Positions 8,969-16,489 of a DNA stretch of 64,000 bases are shown in pieces (within the stretch, counting starts at the first letter, position 1; each line of letters begins with the position of its first letter). Origin of the DNA: Tolypothrix sp. NIES-4075. Lineage in GTDB: Bacteria; Cyanobacteriota; Cyanobacteriia; Cyanobacteriales; Nostocaceae. A program made the translations under genes and the position numbers. Below the pieces are notes generated by a model, which was not told the DNA's origin, searched no databases, and saw only the letters and a program-made list of their open reading frames with translations. The DNA lies in assembly GCF_002218085.1 (NCBI RefSeq), contig NZ_BDUC01000002.1, positions 248,001 through 312,000 on the forward strand, given 5' to 3'.

Positions 8969-9829
8969 ATGACTATCCAAAATCAAATTCGCCGTTTGTT
9001 GAGCATAAACAAGAGTATCAAGCGCGTAAGCGAAAAAACAGCTAATTGTAGGTGGGCAAATTTTAGTGTAGCCGCCATACTACTGTGTTTTATTCCGGTT
9101 GGAACTGCCACCGCAGCTACCAAAGTAATGTCTTTAGGCGACTCTTTATGTGCAAACAATATTACCGCTCTGCGTGGTGAGGTAGCACAAACTAAATTTG
9201 GGTCTACGATAGACTGGGTAGGAACTAAAAAAGACGGCGCATATACTGACCCCGATAATGAGTGTCATGGTGGTTGGTCGGCAGCGCAGGTGTTGCAACA
9301 ACCGAAATCAAATATTCGTCTTCCCTCGTGGGAGAAAAACCCAGGAAGCATTCGGGAATGGGTTCAAGCGACCAAGCCTGATGTGGTGCTGATAATGCTT
9401 GGCACTAATGATTTCTTTGGTGGTAATGCACGAGGGGATAACACCTCAGGCTTTCTCACAAAATCCCTTCAAGGAATTATCGATGATATCTTGTTATTAC
9501 GTCCCAAAGCCAAAGTTGTAATCGCCTCAATTCCCCCGTTTAAATGGGATATAAATAACGGTGTCGATGCTAATCAAACTAAAACTACAGCCAACGCATT
9601 TCTTAAGCAACGTGTCACAAAGCTTTCCGCACAAGGCAAGCGAATCTTCTTCCTTGATATGCACGCTGAAATACTCGCTCGATTAAAACAGGGCGATATT
9701 TTTAGCAGCGACGGTCTCCACTTCAACGATCAAGGTAATAAGTTTGTAGCACAAGAGTGGACTCGTGCCCTGAAAGCGGTACTTCAAGGAGCGCAAACGC
9801 CCATTATTCCCACAACTTCTAAAAACTAA
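8969..9829 (+). CDS. Secreted SGNH/GDSL-type esterase
   Basis: 286 residues from ATG 8969; an in-frame GTG at 8957 would add four residues, but a GGG stretch suits the ATG better. After a basic leader a hydrophobic segment (FSVAAILLCFIPVGTATAA) looks like a signal peptide or anchor, with cleavage near ATAA. SGNH blocks are complete: block I SLGDSL (nucleophile S59), block II glycine in CHGGWSA, block III GTND (145-148), block V DGLHF (D248, H251). Such enzymes remove acyl or acetyl groups from polysaccharides or lipids; this one is closest in pattern to carbohydrate acetylesterases. It lies between two receptor kinases on the opposite strand, flanked by ~88-bp direct repeats of the kinase 3' end, suggesting it was inserted there. 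A functional link to the kinases is possible but unproven. Confidence 0.85.
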   Translation: MTIQNQIRRLLSINKSIKRVSEKTANCRWANFSVAAILLCFIPVGTATAATKVMSLGDSLCANNITALRGEVAQTKFGSTIDWVGTKKDGAYTDPDNECHGGWSAAQVLQQPKSNIRLPSWEKNPGSIREWVQATKPDVVLIMLGTNDFFGGNARGDNTSGFLTKSLQGIIDDILLLRPKAKVVIASIPPFKWDINNGVDANQTKTTANAFLKQRVTKLSAQGKRIFFLDMHAEILARLKQGDIFSSDGLHFNDQGNKFVAQEWTRALKAVLQGAQTPIIPTTSKN

Positions 9830-9840
9830 CATCTAGGCAC

Positions 9841-12312
9841 TTAGTTATATGATGTTTTATCGACAACAAACCTGTTATTTTCAACTTTAACTAAGACACC
9901 GATACCGGGTAATGGTTTGCGATCGCCTAAATCGTTAAATTCCACTTTTGCAGTCACACCATCGGCTGAAAAATCACGCTCATTCAATGCTTCGTAGAGC
10001 TTTTGACGAGTATAATTACCCTGAGTGCGTTTGAGTGCTTCAACCATCGCCATCGTAGCATCATAAGACATTGCAGTTCGCCAGTTCACATCACCAGTTC
10101 CCCAAAGCTTCACAGATTCCTGCTCAAACTTAGAGTTTGCACTATTACTTCTATGCCAACGAACGGCAATTCTCAGTTTATTAGGTGGAATATTAGCTTG
10201 ACTGACAGTTTCGAGATATGGAGTATCTGCACCGAGTATGGTGATATTTTCGCTTTGGTTAATGATAAGTGTTGCCGCAATTCGTGCAACTTTATCGCTA
10301 AAGGCTAACATGATTACTTCAGCATTACTTTCTTTTGCTTGTTGCAAACAATTTAAGACTTCAGTAGTGCTTTGAATCACTTGACATTCATTAATAAGCT
10401 GTCTTCTATTGTTGAAGACAACCTTTTCAAATTCTGTTTTTAAAGATGCAGCAAAGGTTTCATTAGGCTCATAAAAAATAGCTGTTTTTATCAGATTTTG
10501 ATGTACCATAAATTTAACTAGTTTTTCAGCCGCAGCCGAGTTATCTGGAGATACGCGAAAAATGTAGTTATTTAATTTAAAAGCAGAATCTCTAACAGCA
10601 GTACTCGTAGGAGATATAACCACCATTTTTCCGTCATAAGATGGTGCTGCTTCTTGTATGCTATCGCTGGTATAATAACCGATGACTCCTAAGATATTTT
10701 CTTGAGTAGCGATCGCATCAGCTATTTGCTTAATTTTATTTTCCTGCCAACCTGTACTCACAATTTCCAGAAACAACAGTCTTCCGTCAATTCCTTTATT
10801 CTGATTAAAATTATCTTGAACGTGAGCAAATCCGCGCAGCATTTGTTCGGCAATGTCATTTGAACCATTAAGCTGATCGTCAATAATGGGAACAGCAGCG
10901 GCAATTTTTAGAGGATTTTTGGCAATAGCAGCTTTGGCATTGTTGAGATAAATTCGTGCTTCTGGGTCATTTTGATTCCGAGCAAGGTATTTTTGGAAAT
11001 ATACAATAGCTTGGTTGAAATCTCCTTGTCCAAATGCAGTGCTTCCTCTTATCTTGTCGGCAAAAATTGCCTCAGAAATCCTCGGATTTTGGGGAATCAA
11101 AATTGCCTCACCGCAGCTAAAGCCCGATTTATTTTGGAAATCACAAATAGGGGGGTGTAGCGACCAGTTGATTAAGAATGCGATCGCGCTTCCTAATAAA
11201 ACTAATCCAATAGGCAAAAATAGTTTCTTAGCAAGCCGATTCACCCTCAAAGAAAAACTTGTGCGATCGCGAACTGTCGTATAATTAAATTCTTCAGATT
11301 CACGCTGATTTTCGCGTTGAGATTTTTCCCCAGCACCCGAAGGCTTTGAATTTAAATTTAGCGATGTTTGCCCAGAAAGAGCAGTAATTACTTGTTCAGC
11401 AGACTCATAACGATCCTCTGGTTGATATGACAACATCCGATCTAAAATCTCTGCCAGATTGTCGTTTACATTAACGTATTCTCTCCAAATCCACCTATTT
11501 TGATTCCAAAGCTCATTTACATTTCTACCTGTAAGCAAACAAATGCAGGTTGCAGCTAAAGAATATAAATCTGAAGAAAAAAATATTCCTTTACCAGCTA
11601 GTTGCTCTGGTGGTGCAAATATCGGAGTTCCCATTGCCATTGATTGCTCAACAGGTATTTTTGGCTCTAATTTCCGCTTCACCGCAGCACCAAAATCTAT
11701 CAAATAAAGCGTTCCATTTTCGTGACGAATGATATTAGAAAGCTTAATATCTCTATGAATAACTTGTCTTTTTTCATGTATGTACTTGAGTACGTTCAGC
11801 AGTTGTCTTAAATCCTGCACAACTTCAGGTTCTGAAAATCGACCTTTTTTATTAAGTTCCTTATCCAAAGTTTCACCTTGGACATATTCTTGCACTAAAT
11901 AAAATAATTCTTTGCGGAATTCTTCTTGGGAATCAGAAGGTGCTGGCAATTCAAAGTAATCATACAATTGAGGAATTTGTTCGTGCTTGATATCTCTCAA
12001 AGCTCTTGCCTCTTCCTCAAAAGACTTTTTTATCGATTCAAGCTCCGACTGTGAAAAAGGATTTCTATTAGTATTTCTCGGCTGCAACTGCTTGACAACA
12101 CACTGCTGCTGAAGGTGAGCATCCCATGCTTTAAACGTCTTGCCAAATCCTCCCCAACCTATTTGTTCTAAGGGTAGGTAACGAGTCTTCAAAATTAAAG
12201 TCATTCCACAGCTACTACAGTATCTCTGCTGGTGGTTCCTAAGATTGCGGAACTCATCAGGGACTTCGTTTTCCGGATACCGGCAGTTAGGATTAGTGCA
12301 GTAAATTTTCAT
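9841..12312 (-). CDS. Receptor Ser/Thr kinase with periplasmic ligand-binding domain (copy B)
   Basis: 823 residues, same design as copy A: zinc ribbon (C5, C10, C32, C35), kinase domain (GWGGFGKTF, VIHRDIKLSN, LIDFGAA, APPEQ), Pro/Ser/Glu-rich linker, one membrane helix (LFLPIGLVLLGSAIAFLI), TPR-like segment (STAFGQGDFNQAIVYFQKYL) and a C-terminal type-1 periplasmic-binding domain (LKIAAAVPII, ILGVIGYYTSDSI, VVISPTSTAVRD, SYDATMAMVEAL). The kinase half and the extreme C-terminus are nearly identical to copy A; the binding domain has diverged more, as expected if the two read different ligands. HRDIKLSN has Leu where Pro is usual. The paralogues are co-directional but separated by an opposite-strand SGNH gene, so not an operon. 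Confidence 0.88.
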   Translation of the reverse strand: MKIYCTNPNCRYPENEVPDEFRNLRNHQQRYCSSCGMTLILKTRYLPLEQIGWGGFGKTFKAWDAHLQQQCVVKQLQPRNTNRNPFSQSELESIKKSFEEEARALRDIKHEQIPQLYDYFELPAPSDSQEEFRKELFYLVQEYVQGETLDKELNKKGRFSEPEVVQDLRQLLNVLKYIHEKRQVIHRDIKLSNIIRHENGTLYLIDFGAAVKRKLEPKIPVEQSMAMGTPIFAPPEQLAGKGIFFSSDLYSLAATCICLLTGRNVNELWNQNRWIWREYVNVNDNLAEILDRMLSYQPEDRYESAEQVITALSGQTSLNLNSKPSGAGEKSQRENQRESEEFNYTTVRDRTSFSLRVNRLAKKLFLPIGLVLLGSAIAFLINWSLHPPICDFQNKSGFSCGEAILIPQNPRISEAIFADKIRGSTAFGQGDFNQAIVYFQKYLARNQNDPEARIYLNNAKAAIAKNPLKIAAAVPIIDDQLNGSNDIAEQMLRGFAHVQDNFNQNKGIDGRLLFLEIVSTGWQENKIKQIADAIATQENILGVIGYYTSDSIQEAAPSYDGKMVVISPTSTAVRDSAFKLNNYIFRVSPDNSAAAEKLVKFMVHQNLIKTAIFYEPNETFAASLKTEFEKVVFNNRRQLINECQVIQSTTEVLNCLQQAKESNAEVIMLAFSDKVARIAATLIINQSENITILGADTPYLETVSQANIPPNKLRIAVRWHRSNSANSKFEQESVKLWGTGDVNWRTAMSYDATMAMVEALKRTQGNYTRQKLYEALNERDFSADGVTAKVEFNDLGDRKPLPGIGVLVKVENNRFVVDKTSYN

Positions 12313-12334
12313 TTTAGCTGAGTATGATTTATGT

Positions 12335-12364
12335 ATAATAAAGCATTTTATCTAGCCTGTGACA
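12335..12364 (-). promoter_or_regulatory. Putative sigma70-type promoter of receptor kinase B
   Basis: Reverse strand TGTCAC (12359-12364), 18 bp, TATTAT (12335-12340). It matches the element in front of copy A in hexamers, spacing and most flanking bases, so both kinases probably share regulation. Confidence 0.5.
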
Positions 12365-12432
12365 CGACAAATAATAAAAAAATCATCTATGTATTTTGGG
12401 AATTTTCATATAAATATATACATTCTTTTACC

Positions 12433-12482
12433 CGTAGTAAGCGATTTATCGCTTATATTGGGCACTAAAGTGCCCACTACGA
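12433..12482. repeat. TCGTAGT/ACTACGA-bounded dispersed repeat, copy 2
   Basis: CGTAGTAAGCG at the left and CCCACTACGA at the right, with internal palindromes GCGATTTATCGC and GGCACTAAAGTGCC. It lies between kinase B and the 3' end of the ABC-2 permease. Confidence 0.7.
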
Positions 12483-12536
12483 GTAAAGACGTTCCGTTGT
12501 CACAGAATTAAGCAAAAACGCTTAATTTTCAAGTTT

Positions 12537-13325
12537 TCACGCTCCCATTCCAGAATACTGCTTTAATCCCCGACGCCACAGCAAGCGATTTACACCCAAA
12601 AATACCAAAAACCAACCAATCATTGTCAAAAATCCCCGCGTTATATCTACAGGTAATCCAACTAAAAGACTCGCTGGGAAATTAATCAAATAAGGAAAAG
12701 GTGTTAAAAGTACGATCGCTCTCACAGGTTCGGGAAAAACTTCCAAAGGTGCAATTAGTCCCGATAAAAATAAATAAAATAAATACCAAAAATTTTCTAA
12801 CGCGCTAGCTCGTTCTGTCCAAAAAGCAAACATCGCTAAAGTATATTGAATCACAAACCGCAATGCAAAAGCTAGCATTACCGACACTGCAAACAGCAAC
12901 AAGTTAGCAAAACTCGGCAACCAAAAAGTCTGAGGATAAAGTATAAAAAACAATATTACCAAGAGTAAAGTAAACGGTATCCGCGCAAGTCTTTCGGAAA
13001 GATGAGAACTAATATGATGCCATGCTGGATCGAGTGGTTGTAACAATCGTGGCGAAAGTTTGCCTTCTACTACTTGTTTTTCAAACTCCCAAATTACCCA
13101 AACAACTGTAAATTGCCTAACTAAAAAAACTGCCAGAAAGTAACGCGCAAAATCCACTGGTGTCAAACCGAACTTTCCATTTTGCGCTGCTTGTATCCAA
13201 ACACCCATCAAAATAATCGGCAAAGAGCCGGCAAGAACCCATAAAATTGATTCGGCTCGATATTCAAGCATGTGGGCGTAATACACTGAAAGCAAAGTTA
13301 GGGCTTTTTTAATAATTTTTTTCAT
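12537..13325 (-). CDS. ABC-2 family transporter permease
   Basis: About 262 residues from ATG 13325 (MKKIIKKALTLL); a GTG at 13361 would add twelve. Six hydrophobic segments are visible, beginning with ILWVLAGSLPIILMGVWI and ending with GFLTMIGWFLVFLGVN. The cytoplasmic loop EKQVVEGKLSPRLLQPLDP and the FRYxxxxxLxRQ-type region identify the ABC2_membrane_6 (DUF990) family. These form the membrane part of two-permease ABC exporters whose ATPase and second permease are often encoded elsewhere in cyanobacteria, as here. The substrate is unknown. Confidence 0.75.
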   Translation of the reverse strand: MKKIIKKALTLLSVYYAHMLEYRAESILWVLAGSLPIILMGVWIQAAQNGKFGLTPVDFARYFLAVFLVRQFTVVWVIWEFEKQVVEGKLSPRLLQPLDPAWHHISSHLSERLARIPFTLLLVILFFILYPQTFWLPSFANLLLFAVSVMLAFALRFVIQYTLAMFAFWTERASALENFWYLFYLFLSGLIAPLEVFPEPVRAIVLLTPFPYLINFPASLLVGLPVDITRGFLTMIGWFLVFLGVNRLLWRRGLKQYSGMGA

Positions 13326-13535
13326 TTTACTTTTGAGGGTAGCATCTTTATTATTAAACACTTAATCTGTTAGGTACTGCGATCGCTTTTTTCGCTGTCT
13401 GACAAATCTCAGATTATTTCCGTATTTGTACTGAGCTAAAAAAAATTAATAGTGCATATCTTAAAATATCCTGTTTGTATCAAAAGCAAAGCGTCTCACC
13501 TGAAGCGCGTGTAATCGCCGAAAATTTATGTATCT

Positions 13536-14390
13536 ATGCAAAAGCAAAAAAACAAATTCAGTCACCTCACCGCAATAGAAAGAACTTATTTATCATTTCC
13601 GGCAAAGTTTTTATTGGAAAAAAACCTGCTGAAAGGTAAAATATTAGATTTTGGTTGTGGCTTTGGTAATGATGTTAAATTATTACAACAAAAAGGTTTT
13701 GATATTACAGGATACGATCCTTATTATTTTCCAGAACATCCTCATGAAAAATTCGATACAATAATTTGCTTTTATGTTTTAAATGTTTTATTTACCGAAG
13801 AACAAGCTAACGTGATTATGGGAGTATCGCACCTCTTAAAACCGGGAGGTAAAGCGTATTTTGCCGTGAGAAGGGATATAAAAAGAGAAGGTTTTCGAGA
13901 ACATTATATTCATAAAAAGCCTACCTATCAGTGTACTGTGAAACTTCCCTTTAATTCCATTAAATTAGACGATAACTGTGAAGTTTACGAGTATATTCAT
14001 TATAATCGCCAAAGAAATTCAACCAATAATTGTATATTTTGTAATCCTTATACGCATCTAAGTTTCTTAACCGAATCTGCCACAGCTTATGCCATGTTTG
14101 ACGGTTATCCTGTAAATAAAGGTCATGTTTTGGTTATCCCCAAACGCCATGTTAGTAATTATTTTGATTTACCATTAAAAGAGCAATCTGCTTGCTGGCT
14201 GATGGTTAATAAAGTACAAGAAATTATCACCAAAAAATTTCAACCTGATGGTTTTAATGTGGGGATGAACATTAATCGAGATGCGGGTCAAAATATAATG
14301 CACGCGAGTATTCATATCATCCCTCGTTACAAAAGTGATACCGTCGGTGCTAAAGGTGGGATCAGAAATGTGATTCCGAAAATAAAATAG
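13536..14390 (+). CDS. Class I SAM methyltransferase fused to an HIT-like domain
   Basis: 284 residues. Residues 1-150 are a small class I methyltransferase: LDFGCGFGND (motif I, from residue 37), GYDPYYFP (acidic loop), DTIICFYVLNVL, and LLKPGGKAYFAVRRD (post-motif). Residues ~165-284 are an HIT-like domain: CIFC zinc-type pair, YPVNKGHVLVIPKRHV, NVGMNINRDAGQNIM and then H256-A-S-I-H260 IIPRY. Canonical HIT proteins have H-x-H-x-H, whose middle His is the nucleophile; here it is Ser258 (AGT). The domain may therefore have lost hydrolase/transferase chemistry or use another mechanism. A MTase-HIT fusion suggests the two activities act on one nucleotide-linked substrate. It is a single gene after a 210-bp gap; codon use is AT-rich relative to neighbours. 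Confidence 0.8.
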   Translation: MQKQKNKFSHLTAIERTYLSFPAKFLLEKNLLKGKILDFGCGFGNDVKLLQQKGFDITGYDPYYFPEHPHEKFDTIICFYVLNVLFTEEQANVIMGVSHLLKPGGKAYFAVRRDIKREGFREHYIHKKPTYQCTVKLPFNSIKLDDNCEVYEYIHYNRQRNSTNNCIFCNPYTHLSFLTESATAYAMFDGYPVNKGHVLVIPKRHVSNYFDLPLKEQSACWLMVNKVQEIITKKFQPDGFNVGMNINRDAGQNIMHASIHIIPRYKSDTVGAKGGIRNVIPKIK

Positions 14391-14519
14391 TTTGTAGGTT
14401 GTAGCGATCGCATTGAAAGTAAGCGCGATCGCTCTTATACAAATCTTACCCATAGCAGTCTGTTTAAAATTCGTGAAAAAACGATTTGCGTCAATAAGTC
14501 GGGGATTTAAAGCTTATAA

Positions 14520-14687
14520 ATAACCACAGCTTGAGTGTTGGTAGCGACAGCTTATATTTTCATAACCACAGCTTGAGTGTTGGTAGCGACAGCTTATATT
14601 TTCATAACCACAGCTTGAGTGTTGGTAACGACAGCTTATATTTTCATAAGAATGCGATTAGCATTGGTAACGACAGCTTTTATCTTA
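14520..14687. repeat. 42-bp tandem repeat, three near-perfect copies plus one degenerate
   Basis: Unit begins ATAACCACAGCTTGAGTGTT and ends GACAGCTTATATTTTC. Copies are at 14520-14561, 14562-14603 and 14604-14645, and a divergent fourth to 14687. 42 bp is 14 codons and one frame stays open through the copies, but no start or family supports a gene. The same ATAACCACAG...ACAGCTT design with the same 42-bp period occurs at 48673-48756. Bases 14688-14903 contain further small palindromes (AGAACTTTAGTTCT, GTCTTCTTTAGAAGAC, CCATAGGTTTGTAACCTATGG) and no gene. Confidence 0.85.
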
Positions 14688-14903
14688 CCCGCCCAGAACT
14701 TTAGTTCTGGTCTAATAGCGCATTCCATTAAAATGGACTAAAATCGTTACTCAGTCTTCTTTAGAAGACTTAAGCTATTAGCCATAGGTTTGTAACCTAT
14801 GGCTGGTAATGCAACTCATGCAAAATATCAGGTAAGCGATCGCACTACGACTACTAACGCTTTTTCTCTTAAAGCGATCGCCTTCTTCCCCATCATCCCA
14901 AAC

Positions 14904-15366
14904 CTACTGCTGAATCTTTCTAATGAACTCCAACGCTTGTTGGTAATCAGCAGTTCTTCCTTGTTGTTGAAACAAAACTGCCGCTTTTTGTAAATCATTA
15001 ATTGCACCTTGCTTATCTCCCAACTGATTGCGGATTATACCCCGATTGCCTTCAGAAGGCAGAAGTACGAAGGCAGAGGGCACTTATGAACCCACGTTTA
15101 AAAACGTGGGACGCGCGGCTGTGACGCTTTGTATCTCGCTCTACGCGTCTCGATACAATTCTTTGTTTAAACTGGGCTTTATACCCAGAACTAAAGTTTT
15201 TATTAATACTTCTTTCCTTCTGCCTTCTGCCCTCTGCCATCTGCCTTTCTTTGTAAGCTTCGGCATTGTTGGGATTAATCTTCAGTACAGAGTTGTAATC
15301 AGCAACAGCCCCTTGCAAGTCTTTTAATTCATATAACACAGGTGGAAGCGCGTAATAATATTTCAT
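14904..15366 (-). pseudogene. TPR-repeat protein remnant, split by a ~200-bp insertion
   Basis: Reverse strand 15366 to ~15250 reads YYALPPVLYELKDLQGAVAD then YNSVLKINPNNAEAYK, a clear TPR. The frame then enters repetitive DNA. After it, from ~15046 to 14904, the reading resumes as NRGIIRNQLGDKQGAINDLQ, KAAVLFQQQGRTADYQQAL and EFIRKIQQ stop. Joining the pieces without the insert restores ...EAYKGNRGIIRNQ..., a normal TPR junction. The 5' end is also cut, at the inverted repeat 15365-15407, so only the C-terminal ~90 residues remain. The original function is unknown. Confidence 0.85.
15050..15249. mobile_element. MITE-like ~200-bp insertion in the TPR pseudogene
   Basis: Bounded by inverted arms: TTCAGAAGGCAGAAG at the left and CTTCTGCCTTCTGCCCTCTG at the right, with TGCCTT directly repeated at 15047-15052 and 15242-15247. 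It contains hairpins (CCCACGTTTAAAAACGTGGG; CTGGGCTTTATACCCAG) and no ORF of its own. Removing it restores the TPR frame, which is direct evidence that it inserted. No transposase is nearby, so it would have moved in trans. Confidence 0.75.
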
Positions 15367-15407
15367 ATCATGTCCGCACAATATATGTGATTTGCCGGAC
15401 ATGATAT
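15365..15407. repeat. Inverted repeat ATATCATGTCCG...CCGGACATGATAT
   Basis: A 12-13-bp inverted repeat with an 18-bp spacer at the truncated 5' edge of the TPR pseudogene. Half-sites or relatives occur at 41169-41182 and at 55213-55360 (CCGGACTTGATAT units). Confidence 0.7.
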
Positions 15408-15422
15408 CACTATTAAATGAAT

Positions 15423-16217
15423 TTATTCGGAGAATAAAGTATTAGGATCGATGCCTTGAGATTGCAAATAGGCAATAAGTTTTTCTTTCTGCTGACGTTC
15501 TTGTTCAGCACGTTGGCTTTCTTGTTCAGCACGTTGACGTTCTTGTTCAGCGCGTTGACGTTCTTGTTCTACCCTTTCTACTGCCCACGGTAACAAATTA
15601 CCTGACTCATCCCACCAACGCAACCAGTAACCGATTCTACCTTCTTTTGTTCCTTGCCAAGTTCCTAAAAATAACTTCATTGAATCAATCCAATGAAGTC
15701 CATCAGAATTAGGTTGCTGCAATTCATATCGTCCATTTTCCAGTTTATAAAATTCTAATAACCCTCCACTTGCATCAAAAATTATGTAAATGGGAACTTT
15801 GATAATTTGCTCGTAGAAAAACCATTTTCCAGGGGGATAAGTTCGTTTAACTGAATATTCTCCCCCATCGCTATCGGAAAGAAATTCCATCACAATTGCG
15901 GGAATATCACCTTCTAAATTGGGTGTATAGCTTTTGCGTTCTCCTAAATTTTGATTAACATTTGCAACATAAACCCAATCTGGTGCTTTAGCAATAAATT
16001 GCCCGTTTAAAGTAGCGCAAAGAGCAAAGTTTGACGCAATCAACATTTGAGGTTGAATAAATCCTGCAATTTCTAAGCTTTCTTTCAAAGCACCAGCCAA
16101 AATTGGCTGTGATGTATTTTCCACAGGTTCATCCTCAAGTTGAAAATTCTCTGGTAAAGCTTCCCAAGAAATTACCAGTTCAGTCAAAGATTTTCCTTCA
16201 CCGATTTGGGTTGCCAT
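15423..16217 (-). CDS. Uma2 family (DUF820) endonuclease-like protein with charged C-terminal coiled coil
   Basis: 264 residues. The central ~190 residues are a Uma2/DUF820 domain with a predicted PD-(D/E)xK nuclease fold: APDWVYVANVN (acidic residue), IVMEFLSDSDGGEYSVKR (E...D) and VPIYIIFDASGGLLEFYKL. The last ~60 residues contain QERQRAE heptad-like repeats (EQERQRAEQERQRAEQ), typical of the coiled-coil tail in many cyanobacterial members, then IAYLQSQGIDPNTL. Uma2 genes are highly multiplied in filamentous cyanobacteria; their role is not established. Single gene. Bases 16218-16489 hold an AACGCAAAGGAACGCTAAGG-type dispersed repeat and the putA leader. Confidence 0.8.
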   Translation of the reverse strand: MATQIGEGKSLTELVISWEALPENFQLEDEPVENTSQPILAGALKESLEIAGFIQPQMLIASNFALCATLNGQFIAKAPDWVYVANVNQNLGERKSYTPNLEGDIPAIVMEFLSDSDGGEYSVKRTYPPGKWFFYEQIIKVPIYIIFDASGGLLEFYKLENGRYELQQPNSDGLHWIDSMKLFLGTWQGTKEGRIGYWLRWWDESGNLLPWAVERVEQERQRAEQERQRAEQESQRAEQERQQKEKLIAYLQSQGIDPNTLFSE

Positions 16218-16489
16218 AAATGCTGCCTTTTGGTGGAATTGCTTTTATTTTATCGGGGTGAGGTTTTTTTGTAGCTTTTTTCAACGCAAAGGAACGCTAA
16301 GGTTAGCGCAAAGGTTACGCAGAGTCTTCTTTGAGATTTTCGATCTGACTACATTCTCCTCCTTATGAAACTTGACTATTTGCATGACTCGTGCTTTTCA
16401 GATACATGTGGAATTCACACAATCCAAGAGTCAAAATAGAAAATACAGGCTTTGCCAAAAAAGCCTACCTTTAAATAAGGATGTTATCA

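Noticed and set aside
14520..14687. CRISPR array
   Set aside because: Units are contiguous 42-bp tandem copies with no unique spacers and no cas genes nearby.
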